A stretch of 64,000 nucleotides of DNA from MED-G105 sp050331095 (lineage in GTDB: Bacteria > Pseudomonadota > Alphaproteobacteria > Caulobacterales > Parvularculaceae), in assembly GCA_050331095.1 (NCBI GenBank), contig JBHJHE010000014.1:1-64000 (forward strand), read 5' to 3'. Position numbers and translations under genes: made by a program. The notes under the pieces were generated by a model, which did not search any database, had not been told where the DNA came from, and saw nothing but the letters and a program-made list of their open reading frames with translations. The first letter of the stretch is position 1; each line of letters starts with the position of its first letter. Shown piece by piece: positions 40,812 to 49,348 of the stretch.

Positions 40812-41909
40812 TCAGCGGGCGCGGGCGGCGACGTCGTCTTTGACCGCGTTAAGGATTTCCTCGGCGACGACGGCGTTGCCGCGGGCGTTGAAGTGGCCGT
40901 CATAGCGGAAGTACGGGACGCGCTTGGCGGATTCGTATTCGGCCGTCAGGGCCGGCAGGGTTTCGATCCAGTCGAAGCCCTCCGCCTCGGCGAAGGCGGC
41001 GAAGACCTCGTCGATGCGGCCGGCGACTTCCGCACCCGCCTCGTCGCCGCCGCGCCGGAGCAAGACCTGATAGAGCTGCGGGAAGGAGACGACGGCGAAC
41101 CCGACGTTCTTCGCCGCGGCGTTGCGGTGGGCGCGGGCGAACAGGGCCTTCGTCACCTCGGCCTGGGCCAGGAACCGCTCCGAGGGCGTTTCTTCGAAAA
41201 AGATCTTGCGCGGCGTCATCTCATAGAGCGACGTGTACGTTCCGTCCGACTGCATCAAGAGGCGGCGCAGCGCGTTCAAAGAGTGAAGCTCCGACTTCTT
41301 CGACTTCTTGATCGATTTGACGACGTCGCTTTGCGCCGAGGCGACGCGCGCGCCGTCGGCCCCGTCGACGATAGGCGCGTTGCCGAAAAGATCGTGCGCG
41401 ACAAAGGCCATGATCGCGAAGTCCGGATGGAATTCGTCGATGGCGCGTTCGAGGCGCAACGCCGCCGCGGCGGTGCCATAGCCGGGCACGCCGGCGTTGA
41501 TCACCTCCGCGCGCACGCCGGCCTCGTTAAGCCCGCGTTCGAGCCGGCTCCCCCATGCTTCCTCCAGTGCGACGCCGTGGCCGATGGTGAAGGAATCGCC
41601 GACGAGAAGGATGCGCGCGACGCCCGGTTCGGCGCGCGGCGCGAAAGCGGCCGGCGCGCGCAGACCCTGCGCGTTCATCTCGTAATCGACCTTGTATTCG
41701 GGCGCGGTCACCGTGGCGCGCACGTTGGGCGCGTTCAGGTGGCCGAGAACCGGATCCTTCACGGCGAGGGCGTCGCCCTGCGCGAAGTCCGTCGTCACTT
41801 TCTCATGCGAGAAGATCCGCACGCCCCCCTCGATCAGGACGATGAGGGCGAGGGTGATCGCCAGGATGACGCCCCCGTCGCGCGCGTGGCCGATGATTTT
41901 GCTCCGCAT
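40812..41909 (-). CDS. SGNH/GDSL hydrolase family protein
   Basis: A 365-residue protein with an N-terminal membrane anchor (GGVILAITLALIVLIEGGVR) and a periplasmic SGNH hydrolase domain. The nucleophile serine lies in ILLVGDSFTIGHGV, the NAGVPGYGTAAAA block follows, and the Asp/His pair lies near the C terminus in YDGHFNARGNAVVAEEI. Such enzymes deacylate or acylate glycans or lipids. It stands alone near the sulfotransferase and glycosyltransferase genes, suggesting envelope glycan modification. Confidence 0.82.
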   Translation of the reverse strand: MRSKIIGHARDGGVILAITLALIVLIEGGVRIFSHEKVTTDFAQGDALAVKDPVLGHLNAPNVRATVTAPEYKVDYEMNAQGLRAPAAFAPRAEPGVARILLVGDSFTIGHGVALEEAWGSRLERGLNEAGVRAEVINAGVPGYGTAAAALRLERAIDEFHPDFAIMAFVAHDLFGNAPIVDGADGARVASAQSDVVKSIKKSKKSELHSLNALRRLLMQSDGTYTSLYEMTPRKIFFEETPSERFLAQAEVTKALFARAHRNAAAKNVGFAVVSFPQLYQVLLRRGGDEAGAEVAGRIDEVFAAFAEAEGFDWIETLPALTAEYESAKRVPYFRYDGHFNARGNAVVAEEILNAVKDDVAARAR

Positions 41910-42053
41910 ACGGTCGTTCCCCCTTGTCGCCGACGACGCGCCCGAGACGCCCCAAACCCGGGACGGCGCTCTCTGGCGGAGGCGTTAGCGGGCGACGCCG
42001 CGCCTGTCGACTGGATTGTGGTCTCGGGCCGCCAGGGGGCGGGGCTCAGCCTG

Positions 42054-43001
42054 TCAGCGGCGGCCTCGGCCAAGCTGGAATTCGCGCATGAAGTGCATGC
42101 CGACGGTGAACTGGTTGCGGTCGCCCTCGATTGCGATGAGCGGCGCGTCGGCGATGTTCTGGAAGATCCGGCGGTACTGCACGTAAGGGTTGATCGACCA
42201 GCGCTTGCCCACATTGATGTAGCCGTTGAGGCTGCCGCCGATGTCGCGGAAGCCGGCGCCGGCGTCGAACTCCGGCAAGCCCGATGCGAGCGACTGTTCG
42301 GGCGTCACGGAGAAGAACGTGTCGGCGTAGTCGTTGTCGATCCAGGTGACCTGTCCGGCTGCGGAGGTGGAGAACCGGCCCCAGCGGAACAGGAGCACCG
42401 TGCCCTGACCGTCGATGATGAGGCCGCTGTGGCCGCCGACGACGCCGTTGCGGACCTTGGCGCGCACCTGGATGCGGTCGAGGAAGGTCGTGGCGATGAA
42501 GCCGCCGAGCTCCAGCGTGCGGTCGATGTCGCCGAGGCCTTCAAGCGCCGGGTTCTCGTCCTCGTCCCGGTCGCCGACGAGGCGAAGGGACGGGCCGATC
42601 GAAAACCGCGAAAAGCCGAAGAGCGCGAGGTCCGCGCCGTCATTGTCGAGGAAGACGAAGTTGCGGAACTTGACGTAAACTTGCGGGTCCGGCTCGACTT
42701 CGTAATCGTCCGAGCCGAAATAATCGGGCCGGAACTCAGGGCCGACGCCAACGCTCAGATTGGTCTGCTGCGGCGCGAGGAAGGTCAGAACGCCGACGAA
42801 GTCCCGCAAGGGCGACCAGCCCTGGGGCGCGTCGAACTCCTCGTCGTTCATCGGCTCAAGGCCCTCTTCCGGCGCCGGCGGGCGTTTGCCGAGAATCGGG
42901 TCGAGCCGCGGCTCGTCGATCGACTGTTGCGCCTCCGCGGCCGTCGCGACGAGCGCCCACGTCACGCCGAAAAAAAGCCTCGCCCCGCTCATCCTGCTCA
43001 T
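42054..43001 (-). CDS. MipA/OmpV family outer membrane protein
   Basis: About 315 residues with a signal peptide (FFGVTWALVATAAEAQ) and a beta-barrel sequence typical of MipA/OmpV: LSVGVGPEFRPDYFGSDDYE, FSIGPSLRLVGDRDEDENPA and a final strand QFTVGMHFMREFQLGRGRR. In E. coli, MipA links murein synthases and hydrolases; other members are adhesins or antibiotic-linked porins. The ATG at 43001 is chosen to fit the signal peptide. Confidence 0.85.
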   Translation of the reverse strand: MSRMSGARLFFGVTWALVATAAEAQQSIDEPRLDPILGKRPPAPEEGLEPMNDEEFDAPQGWSPLRDFVGVLTFLAPQQTNLSVGVGPEFRPDYFGSDDYEVEPDPQVYVKFRNFVFLDNDGADLALFGFSRFSIGPSLRLVGDRDEDENPALEGLGDIDRTLELGGFIATTFLDRIQVRAKVRNGVVGGHSGLIIDGQGTVLLFRWGRFSTSAAGQVTWIDNDYADTFFSVTPEQSLASGLPEFDAGAGFRDIGGSLNGYINVGKRWSINPYVQYRRIFQNIADAPLIAIEGDRNQFTVGMHFMREFQLGRGRR

Positions 43002-43143
43002 GCCGCAGCCTCCCGCATGCCGCGCCGTCGCCGGCGCGCGCGTCAACCTTATCACGTGTAAGGTTTATGCAAAAAATAACGCATTTGCGTCGCGCGGGTT
43101 CCGGTCCGACCGACCGGGTCGACGCGCTCCTCCGCGCCGCCGC

Positions 43144-43260
43144 CTAGCGGACCGCGTCGTCGAGCGCTTCGCCCGTGTTTTCGATGTCTCGGCCGACGCC
43201 TTTTATCGTCTCGCAGCCGCCCAAAAAGGCGAGGACGATGAAGATGCTTAGAAGGCGCAT
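43144..43260 (-). CDS. Entericidin A/B family lipoprotein
   Basis: A 38-residue lipoprotein. MRLLSIFIVLAFLGGC is the signal peptide with lipobox, then ETIKGVGRDIENTGEALDDA and VR. The mature part is the short amphipathic helix of entericidins. In E. coli, EcnA and EcnB form a stationary-phase antidote-toxin pair; single copies are common in alphaproteobacteria, with unclear role. It lies between mipA-like and rpsU on the same strand. Confidence 0.82.
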   Translation of the reverse strand: MRLLSIFIVLAFLGGCETIKGVGRDIENTGEALDDAVR

Positions 43261-43357
43261 GGTGACCCCTCTCGTAACGCGGCGGGCGCCGACGAAGCGC
43301 CCGCGAACGACCGGGAGCCTAGCGCAAGTCGGCTCCGGCGCCAGCCTTAAGGCGCGT

Positions 43358-43567
43358 TTAGAGAAGGCCTTCGCGCTGCATGCGTTTGCGCATCAGCTTG
43401 CGCGCGCGCCGAACCGCCTCGGCTTTCTGCCGCGCGCGTTTTTCAGACGGCTTTTCGTAAAATTTCCGGCGCTTCATTTCCCGGAAAGTGCCCTCGCGCT
43501 GCATCTTCTTCTTCAGCGCGCGCAGGGCCTGTTCGACATTGTTGTCGCGGACGGTGATCTGAACCAG
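43358..43567 (-). CDS. rpsU: 30S ribosomal protein S21, apparently with a CTG start
   Basis: A 69-residue protein: VQITVRDNNVEQALRALKKK, then MQREGTFREMKRRKFYEKPS and the basic tail ending QREGLL. S21 assists 16S-mRNA pairing at initiation. The family starts MVQ. Here the codon before GTT CAG is CTG at 43567, nine bases after an AGGAGG at 43577-43582. An ATG at 43600 exists but lies upstream of that site. So either CTG is the true start or an ATG was altered. It is divergent from coq9, a common arrangement. Confidence 0.9.
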   Translation of the reverse strand: MVQITVRDNNVEQALRALKKKMQREGTFREMKRRKFYEKPSEKRARQKAEAVRRARKLMRKRMQREGLL

Positions 43568-43719
43568 GGCCAGTGCCCTCCTCTGAAACGCAAACGTCAC
43601 GGCGATTAGCCGCGACGCAAGCTCGTTGACGACGACGCGGCGCCCGCATTGCGCCGCATTGCGGCTCCGCTAGCAAATGCGTCCGAAAGTGTCCACTTTT
43701 CGTTCGAGGCGAAGAAGCG

Positions 43720-44415
43720 ATGACGAGGCGGAAAATGGCGGCGGGCGAGACGAACGACAGGACGGCCGACCCCTTCGCATCGGCGCGCGCGGCGATCCTG
43801 CCCGTGGCGCTCGACGCGGCCGCCTTCGAAGGGTTTTCCCGCGCCGCGATCGACAAGGCCGCCGGCGCCGCCGGGCTCGACGCGGCGACCGCGCGGGCGG
43901 CGTTCCCGGGCGGGGGGATCGACCTGATCGACTTCTGGTCGGCCCGCGCCGACGCGACGGCCGCGCCCGCCCTCGGCGGACCCCATGCGCCGTCGCGGGT
44001 GCGCGAGCGCGTGGCGTGCGCGGTGGAGGCGCGGCTCTTTTACTTCGCCCCACACAAGGAAGCGGCGCGCCGGGCGGCGGCGATCCACGCCGCGCCGCCG
44101 AACGCGCCGCGCGCCGCCCGCCTCGTCTGGCGCGCGAGCGACGCGATCTGGCGCGCCCTCGGCGACAAGTCCACCGACGGCAATTACTATTCGAAGCGCG
44201 CGATCCTCAGTGGCGTCGTCGCCCAGACCCAGGCCCGCTGGCTTGCCGACGACGACCCCGGTTTCGCCGCGACCCGCGCCTTCCTCGCCGACCGCATCAA
44301 CGACGTCATGCGCTTTGAGAAGCTGAAGGCGGCGGTCTCGAAGCGCGCGCCGGATCCGGCGGCGGTCGTCGGGGCGCTGGCGCGGCTGCGGCACCCGCGC
44401 GGACGGGCCGGATGA
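43720..44415 (+). CDS. coq9: COQ9 family ubiquinone biosynthesis protein
   Basis: A 231-residue COQ9-like protein related to TetR folds. The first half has ILPVALDAAAFEGFSRAAID and FPGGGIDLIDFWSARADA. The diagnostic C-terminal part is LVWRASDAIWRALGDKSTDG, NYYSKRAILSGVVAQTQARW and RFEKLKAA. COQ9 binds lipids and presents quinone intermediates to other enzymes. It is transcribed away from rpsU. A second in-frame ATG at 43735 is possible. Confidence 0.9.
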   Translation: MTRRKMAAGETNDRTADPFASARAAILPVALDAAAFEGFSRAAIDKAAGAAGLDAATARAAFPGGGIDLIDFWSARADATAAPALGGPHAPSRVRERVACAVEARLFYFAPHKEAARRAAAIHAAPPNAPRAARLVWRASDAIWRALGDKSTDGNYYSKRAILSGVVAQTQARWLADDDPGFAATRAFLADRINDVMRFEKLKAAVSKRAPDPAAVVGALARLRHPRGRAG

Positions 44416-44585
44416 GGCGGCTCGCCGACGCGCGATCGAGGGGCGCGCCTCACGCGGTTTCCGGCTGAACCGACGGACCCACGCGGCGAAGGCCGGGTTT
44501 TGAGCAGCGAAAAGCCGGCTTCCGACAAGGCGGGCGGCCTCGCCGACGGTACCGTCCGCGCAATCGGTAAGGAAAGGGCGGGCGC

Positions 44586-45299
44586 GTGAACGGACTGATC
44601 GGCTTGGGCGGAACGCTGGCGCTCCTCCTTGTGGCGGGGACGCTGATCGGCTGCGCCGATCGCCGGCGCTTCGCCCCGCATTGGCTGCTGGTCGCGGCGC
44701 TTCTCGTGGCGATCAACGACGCCATGCTGACCCGGATCTACGGCCTCGCGCCGGACCTCATCGGGGGCGACTGGAACTGGCAGGGCAAGCTCCTCGCCCT
44801 GGCGGCCACCCTCGCCATCGCAGCGACGCCGGCGTTCGGCTGGCGGCGCGCCGGGCTGACGCTCACGCAGGCGCCGGGCGGCTTGATGGCCGCTCTGCCG
44901 GTCGCCGCGCTCTACTGCGCTTTCTTCGTCGTCATCGCCGTCGTTTTTCCCGGCGACCCCTCCAGCGGCGAGGATGTCGCGTTCCAGTTGACCATGCCGG
45001 GACTGGAGGAGGAGCCGTTCTATCGCGGCGTCCTGCTGCTGGCCCTCGATCGGGCGTTCACGGGCAGGGCGCGTTTCCTCGGCGTCGATTGGGGCTGGGG
45101 CGCCGTGTTGTCGTGCTTTCTGTTCGGGCTCGGACACGCTTTTGGGTTCGCGCAAGGAAGCTTCTCGTTTGACCCGATGACGATGGCGCTGACGGCGGTC
45201 CCCGCATTCATCGCCGTCTGGCTGCGCCTTCGCACGGGCAGCCTCCTGCTTCCGGTCCTGCTCCACAATTTCGGCAACTCGTTTTCGTTGCTGGTTTAG
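44586..45299 (+). CDS. CPBP family intramembrane glutamic endopeptidase
   Basis: A 237-residue membrane protein with about six helices. The catalytic motifs are LEEEPFYRGVLLLAL (EExxxR) and FLFGLGHAFGFAQG (FxxxH), followed by LLLPVLLHNFGNSF with the last conserved histidine. The family includes Rce1-like CAAX proteases, bacteriocin immunity proteins and others. No bacteriocin gene is nearby. The substrate is unknown. The start at 44586 is a GTG (reads VNGLIGLGGTLALL). Confidence 0.85.
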   Translation: MNGLIGLGGTLALLLVAGTLIGCADRRRFAPHWLLVAALLVAINDAMLTRIYGLAPDLIGGDWNWQGKLLALAATLAIAATPAFGWRRAGLTLTQAPGGLMAALPVAALYCAFFVVIAVVFPGDPSSGEDVAFQLTMPGLEEEPFYRGVLLLALDRAFTGRARFLGVDWGWGAVLSCFLFGLGHAFGFAQGSFSFDPMTMALTAVPAFIAVWLRLRTGSLLLPVLLHNFGNSFSLLV

Positions 45300-45450
45300 G
45301 GGCGGCCGCTGCGCGCCGTTCCACGTCGCAATCGCGTTCGCCCCGCGACTTCCGTTGATACGACCACGCCGTTAAATGTGGGATTTTCGCCGGGCGCCGA
45401 CGCCATGCGCTGGGCGCTCAGGACAATCGCCGAATTCGAGGGTGACGCCG

Positions 45451-45918
45451 ATGAACGATTTTCGCCGAGCGGTCGCCGCCTGCGCGGTCGTCTTGCTGAC
45501 GTCGTGCGCGCATCAGACGTCGTCTTTCGACGACGCCCGCGACGCGCGGCGTGTCCGGGCGATTTTCGAGGACCTCGACGATCGAAGCCTCCCGGCCGGG
45601 GAGCAAATCCGTAATTATACGGATGACGTCGTGTTGCTGGAGCCGGACGAGCCCGAGGTTCGCGGCCTCGATGCGCTGGAGGCGCGTCTTTCGGAGTTTG
45701 GTCGGGGCGTCGATTTGGCGACGAGCCATGAGATCGTCGAGTTGACGTCTTTCGACGACATCGTCGTCGTCCAGGGCAAGGTGACCGGAACGGCGCAGCC
45801 GGACGGCGATCCAAACGCATACGCGTTCGAAACGAAAAACATAATAATCTTTAAGAGAAGCCGGGATGGCGGTTTGAAGATCTGGAAGGTGATCTACAAT
45901 GCGGCGCCGGTTTCATGA
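45451..45918 (+). CDS. NTF2-like (DUF4440/SnoaL-like) lipoprotein
   Basis: A 155-residue protein. MNDFRRAVAACAVVLLTSCA is a lipoprotein signal with the lipidated cysteine at residue 19. The rest is NTF2-like: VRAIFEDLDDRSLPAGEQIR, YTDDVVLLEPDEPEVRGLDA and FKRSRDGGLKIWKVIYNAAP. It resembles the exported protein at 28267-28815 in overall design. The start at 45451 is set by the signal peptide; the frame is open further upstream. Confidence 0.75.
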   Translation: MNDFRRAVAACAVVLLTSCAHQTSSFDDARDARRVRAIFEDLDDRSLPAGEQIRNYTDDVVLLEPDEPEVRGLDALEARLSEFGRGVDLATSHEIVELTSFDDIVVVQGKVTGTAQPDGDPNAYAFETKNIIIFKRSRDGGLKIWKVIYNAAPVS

Positions 45919-45985
45919 AATACTTTGACGTAAATTGTGCGTTGTTTAATTGGCGAATCTGCGGAGTCGGGCGGCTTTCGGCTTC

Positions 45986-46106
45986 CATTGATAGCGGCCA
46001 TTCGTTTTCGCAGTCGAACGGTCGCGCGCCGCTTTGAGGACCCGCCAAGGATCGCCTTCGACGACCGCGAAACGGCGTGCGCCTGACAGCGCCGTCAAAG
46101 CGGACG
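45986..46106 (-). repeat. Interspersed intergenic repeat, family 2, copy 3 (inverted)
   Basis: Its reverse complement reads CGTCCGCTTTGACGGC, later TTTCGCGGTCGTCGAAGGCG, ATCCTTGGCGGG and GCGGCGCGACCGTTC, closely matching copy 1. The arms are partly decayed. It fills most of the 45919-46175 gap between the NTF2-like lipoprotein and purK. Confidence 0.72.
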
Positions 46107-46175
46107 ACGGAACTCTGTGAAGAGAACGGTGAGGTCGAATAATCCGTCGCAGCGGCGTCGACGGCGCGCGGCGGC

Positions 46176-47306
46176 TTACGTCGTCTCCAACGGTCCGAGC
46201 AACGTGACGTGCCCCATCTTCCGCCCGGGGCGCGTTTCCCGTTTTCCGTAGAGATGGAGGCAGGCGCCTGGCTCGGCGGCGAGCTTGCGCCAGGCGTCGG
46301 CTTCCTCGCCGAGGAGGTTGCGCATGTCGGCGCTCGAGGTCGCCGTGACGTCGCCGAGGGGCCAGCCGCAGACCGCGCGCACGTGTTGCTCGAACTGGTC
46401 GCAGACGCAGGCGTCGAGCGTCCAGTGGCCGGAGTTATGGACGCGCGGGGCGAACTCGTTGACGAGAACGCCGCCGTCGCGGGCGACGAAGAACTCGACG
46501 CCGATGACGCCCACATAGTCGAGGGCCGTCAGCATGCGGCGCGTCAGGGCGGCGGCGGCCTCCTGCGCGGGCCGCGCGGCCTCGGCCGGCGCCCGGCTGC
46601 GCCGGAGGATCCCGTCTTCGTGGCGGTTTTCGGCCGCGTCGTAGAGGCGGATCTCGCCGTCGCCGTCGCGCGCGCCGATGATCGAGATCTCGGCGCTGAA
46701 GTCGACGACGCCTTCGAGGATCGACGGCGCGGCGCCGACCTCGTCCCAGGCCTTTTCCACGGCCGCGCGCCAGGCCGCGCCGCCGTCGTCGCGGTCGGCT
46801 TCGGACAGGCGCGACTGGCCCTTGCCGTCATAGCCGAAGCGGCGGGTCTTGAGGATCGCCGGCAGGCCGATGGCGTCGATCGCTTTGGCGAGGTCTTCGA
46901 CGCCGTCGACCGGGGCGAAGGGGGCCGGCGCGCCGCCAAGGTCGCGGACGAAGGTTTTCTCCAGCAGCCGGTCCTGGGCCGTGCGCAAGGCCCGCGCGTT
47001 CGGCGCGACGGGCGCGCCCCACGCGGCGACCGCCTCGATCGTCTCTGCGGGAACGTTTTCGAACTCGAACGTCACCGCGTCGACCGCGCCGCAGAACTCT
47101 TTCAGCGCCGCGAGATCGTCATAGGCCGCGACGACGAGGTCGGCGGCGCACGCCGCGGCGGGCGGGTCGGCGACGTCGGAGTAGATCACGGTCTTGAGGC
47201 CAAGGCGCGCCGCGGCCATGGCGAGCATGCGCCCGAGCTGGCCGCCGCCCAGAACGCCGAGCGCGCCGCCGGGCGGGATGGGGACGGATGAGCCCGCGTC
47301 CGCCAT
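46176..47306 (-). CDS. purK: 5-(carboxyamino)imidazole ribonucleotide synthase
   Basis: A 376-residue ATP-grasp enzyme that carboxylates AIR to N5-CAIR. It begins with GGALGVLGGGQLGRMLAMAA, then VTFEFENVPAETIEA, LKTRRFGYDGKGQSRL, and EFAPRVHNSGHWTLDACVCD toward the C terminus. The ATG overlaps the purE stop by one base (TGATG). It forms the purEK operon, typical of bacteria. Confidence 0.96.
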   Translation of the reverse strand: MADAGSSVPIPPGGALGVLGGGQLGRMLAMAAARLGLKTVIYSDVADPPAAACAADLVVAAYDDLAALKEFCGAVDAVTFEFENVPAETIEAVAAWGAPVAPNARALRTAQDRLLEKTFVRDLGGAPAPFAPVDGVEDLAKAIDAIGLPAILKTRRFGYDGKGQSRLSEADRDDGGAAWRAAVEKAWDEVGAAPSILEGVVDFSAEISIIGARDGDGEIRLYDAAENRHEDGILRRSRAPAEAARPAQEAAAALTRRMLTALDYVGVIGVEFFVARDGGVLVNEFAPRVHNSGHWTLDACVCDQFEQHVRAVCGWPLGDVTATSSADMRNLLGEEADAWRKLAAEPGACLHLYGKRETRPGRKMGHVTLLGPLETT

Positions 47307-47848
47307 CAGTCCGTCGCCAGATCGTCGGCGACGCTTTCCGGCACGTCGTCGGCCTGCCGGCGCCGCCAGTCGCGCAGGCGCTCGGCGAGGGCCGGATCGT
47401 CGAGCGCGAGAATGGCGGCGGCGAAGAGCCCGGCGTTCTTCGCGCCCGCCTCGCCGATGGACATGGTCGCCACCGGCACGCCGCCCGGCATTTGCGCGAT
47501 CGACAACAGGCTGTCGACGCCGCTCAGGACCGCGCTTTTGATCGGCACGCCGATGACCGGCAGTTCGGTGAGGCTCGCCGCCATGCCCGGCAGGTGCGCC
47601 GCGCCGCCGGCGCCGGCGACGATGGCCTTGAGGCCGCGGTCGGCGGCGTTGCGGGCGTAGGCGTAAAGCCGGTCGGGCGTTCGGTGGGCGGAGACGACGC
47701 GCGCTTCGTAGCTCGCGCCGAGCGCGTCGAGCACGTCCGCGGCGGCCTTCATCGTCGGCCAGTCGGAGCGCGAACCCATGATGACGCCGATTTTCGCGCC
47801 GTTTTTATGCTGTCCGTTTTTGTGCTGGCCGTCAGCCGCGCCCGCCAT
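47306..47848 (-). CDS. purE: N5-carboxyaminoimidazole ribonucleotide mutase
   Basis: A 180-residue class I PurE. Core motifs are IGVIMGSRSDWPTMKAAADV, RVVSAHRTPDRLYAYARNA, AGAGGAAHLPGMAASLTELP and MPGGVPVATMSIGEAGAKNA. It moves the carboxyl group of N5-CAIR to C4. The N terminus carries a short duplicated stretch (GQHKNGQHKNG) absent in most PurE. The start ATG at 47848 (MAGAADGQ) is preferred over the longer frame. It is followed by purK. Confidence 0.95.
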   Translation of the reverse strand: MAGAADGQHKNGQHKNGAKIGVIMGSRSDWPTMKAAADVLDALGASYEARVVSAHRTPDRLYAYARNAADRGLKAIVAGAGGAAHLPGMAASLTELPVIGVPIKSAVLSGVDSLLSIAQMPGGVPVATMSIGEAGAKNAGLFAAAILALDDPALAERLRDWRRRQADDVPESVADDLATD

Positions 47849-47947
47849 CGTCGCCTCGCCGTTCCATCGCCAAGCGGCGGTCAATACCCGCGCGGCGGGC
47901 CATGGGCAACAATCAGGTGGGCGACAACCCGCGGCTGAAGCTGGGAA

Positions 47948-47998
47948 AAGAAGCGCGGAGCCCTTTGGGACGGGGGCGATGACGGCCCCGCGCTTCTT
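47948..47998. other. Inverted repeat between purE and the diguanylate cyclase gene
   Basis: AAGAAGCGCGG and CCGCGCTTCTT form an 11 bp perfect stem around a 29-base loop. It lies in the 396-base divergent interval 47849-48244, upstream of both genes. No T run follows. The rest of the interval shows no gene or clear promoter to me. Confidence 0.4.
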
Positions 47999-48244
47999 CC
48001 GCAGACGTGCGCTATCGACGTCCGTGGAGGGATGCTCGACGTCGCCTTGCGCAAGACCTTAAGTCCGCACGACCGCGCGTCCGTTCAAGGCGCGCGCGCC
48101 GAAGCGTTCCGCTTGCGCGGCGGCGCGTTCGGGCCGGCGCCGCGTCGATTTCGGGGGAGGGCGACAGGGCGGTTGGCGCCGCCCAAGAGTCGCCCCACGG
48201 TTGCGGCGATTTCGACACTGGACGCTGCCAGTGGGGGGAGCGCC

Positions 48245-48997
48245 ATGAAGCTAGTCGCCGCCAACGCCGCGCCCGAGGCCCCAGAAGCGGATGCCGTAGA
48301 ACCGGCTGCGCCTAAGCGCGAGCGCGCCGCGCCGGGCCGTAACGGCGCGACGCCGGGCGACCTTATCTCCGAGCTGGGCCTGCCCGACGCGGAGCTGACG
48401 CCGCGCGTGCGGGTCGTCGTCGCCACGCTCATCGAAGAGGTCGGCCGCCTGCGCGCGTCGCTGTCGAAGGCGGAGGCGCGCGCCGCCTCCCTAGCGAGCC
48501 TCGCCGACACCGATCCGTTGCTCGGCGTCCTCAACCGTCGCGCCTTCGTCGCCGAGCTTGCGCGCACCCAGGCGCTCGCCCAGCGCTACGGCGAAGAGGC
48601 GGCGCTCGCCTTTTTCGACGTCGACGACATGAAGTTCGTCAACGACGCCTACGGACATTGCGCCGGCGACGCGGCGCTTCAGCATGTGGCGCGGGTGATC
48701 GGCGGCGCCGTGCGCAAGTCCGACGTCTTCGCGCGCCTCGGCGGCGACGAGTTCGCGGCGATCCTGCGCCGGGCGAGCCCGGCGGACGCGCGCCGGCGGG
48801 TCGACGACCTCGCCGGGCGGGTCGCCGCCGCGCCGCTCGCTTTCAACGGCCATGAGATCGCCGTCGCCGTCAGCGGCGGCGTTGCGCAGATCGATCCGCG
48901 CGCGGCGCCGGCCACGCTCCTCGCCGCCGCGGACGCCAAGATGTACGCGGCGAAGGCGGCCCGTCGCCAGGCGCGGCTCGGCGTCGGGCTGCGCTGA
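48245..48997 (+). CDS. Diguanylate cyclase (GGDEF domain)
   Basis: A 250-residue protein. The N-terminal ~90 residues are variable and charged, then a helical segment leads into the GGDEF domain: LADTDPLLGVLNRRAFVAEL, FFDVDDMKFVNDAYGHCAGD, FARLGGDEFAAILRR (active GGDEF) and a C-terminal AADAKMYAAKA. It should make cyclic di-GMP. No classical RxxD inhibitory site is obvious before the motif. GGGGGGAG precedes the ATG at 48245. An EAL phosphodiesterase is encoded at 59343. Confidence 0.9.
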   Translation: MKLVAANAAPEAPEADAVEPAAPKRERAAPGRNGATPGDLISELGLPDAELTPRVRVVVATLIEEVGRLRASLSKAEARAASLASLADTDPLLGVLNRRAFVAELARTQALAQRYGEEAALAFFDVDDMKFVNDAYGHCAGDAALQHVARVIGGAVRKSDVFARLGGDEFAAILRRASPADARRRVDDLAGRVAAAPLAFNGHEIAVAVSGGVAQIDPRAAPATLLAAADAKMYAAKAARRQARLGVGLR

Positions 48998-49024
48998 AAC
49001 GGGACTTGCGCCGACGCGTCCGCG

Positions 49025-49348
49025 TCAGGCGATGATGTCGGGCGTCAGGCTGTCCTTCAGGGTGAGGATCAGGTCCTTCAGCGCGAGCTTGCGCTTCTTC
49101 AGCCGCGCGACGGCGAGCCGGTCGGCGCTCGCCTGGGCCTCGAGCGCCGCGATCGCAAGGTCGAGGTCGCCGTGGCGCTGCTCCAAATCGCTGATGCGGA
49201 TAAGGAGCGCTTCGTCGTTCGCGCCGACGCCGGTTCTCGTCTCGCCGGCGACGACGGCCTCGCCGTTCGCCGGGGGAACCGCCGGCGGGGCGTCGGCGAT
49301 CGTCGCGCCGAGCCGCTGGTCGACGCCGTCGTCATCCTTGTCGCTCAC
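49025..49348 (-). CDS. YdcH/DUF465-like small coiled-coil protein
   Basis: About 107 residues. The C-terminal 60, LLIRISDLEQRHGDLDLAIA through VARLKKRKLALKDLILTLKD, form the short helical hairpin of DUF465. The N-terminal half is disordered and rich in Asp, Ala and Pro. It starts with GTG at 49348, overlapping the TIGR02444 gene stop by four bases (GTGA). A second DUF465 protein is encoded 1.3 kb away at 50590. Confidence 0.8.
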   Translation of the reverse strand: MSDKDDDGVDQRLGATIADAPPAVPPANGEAVVAGETRTGVGANDEALLIRISDLEQRHGDLDLAIAALEAQASADRLAVARLKKRKLALKDLILTLKDSLTPDIIA

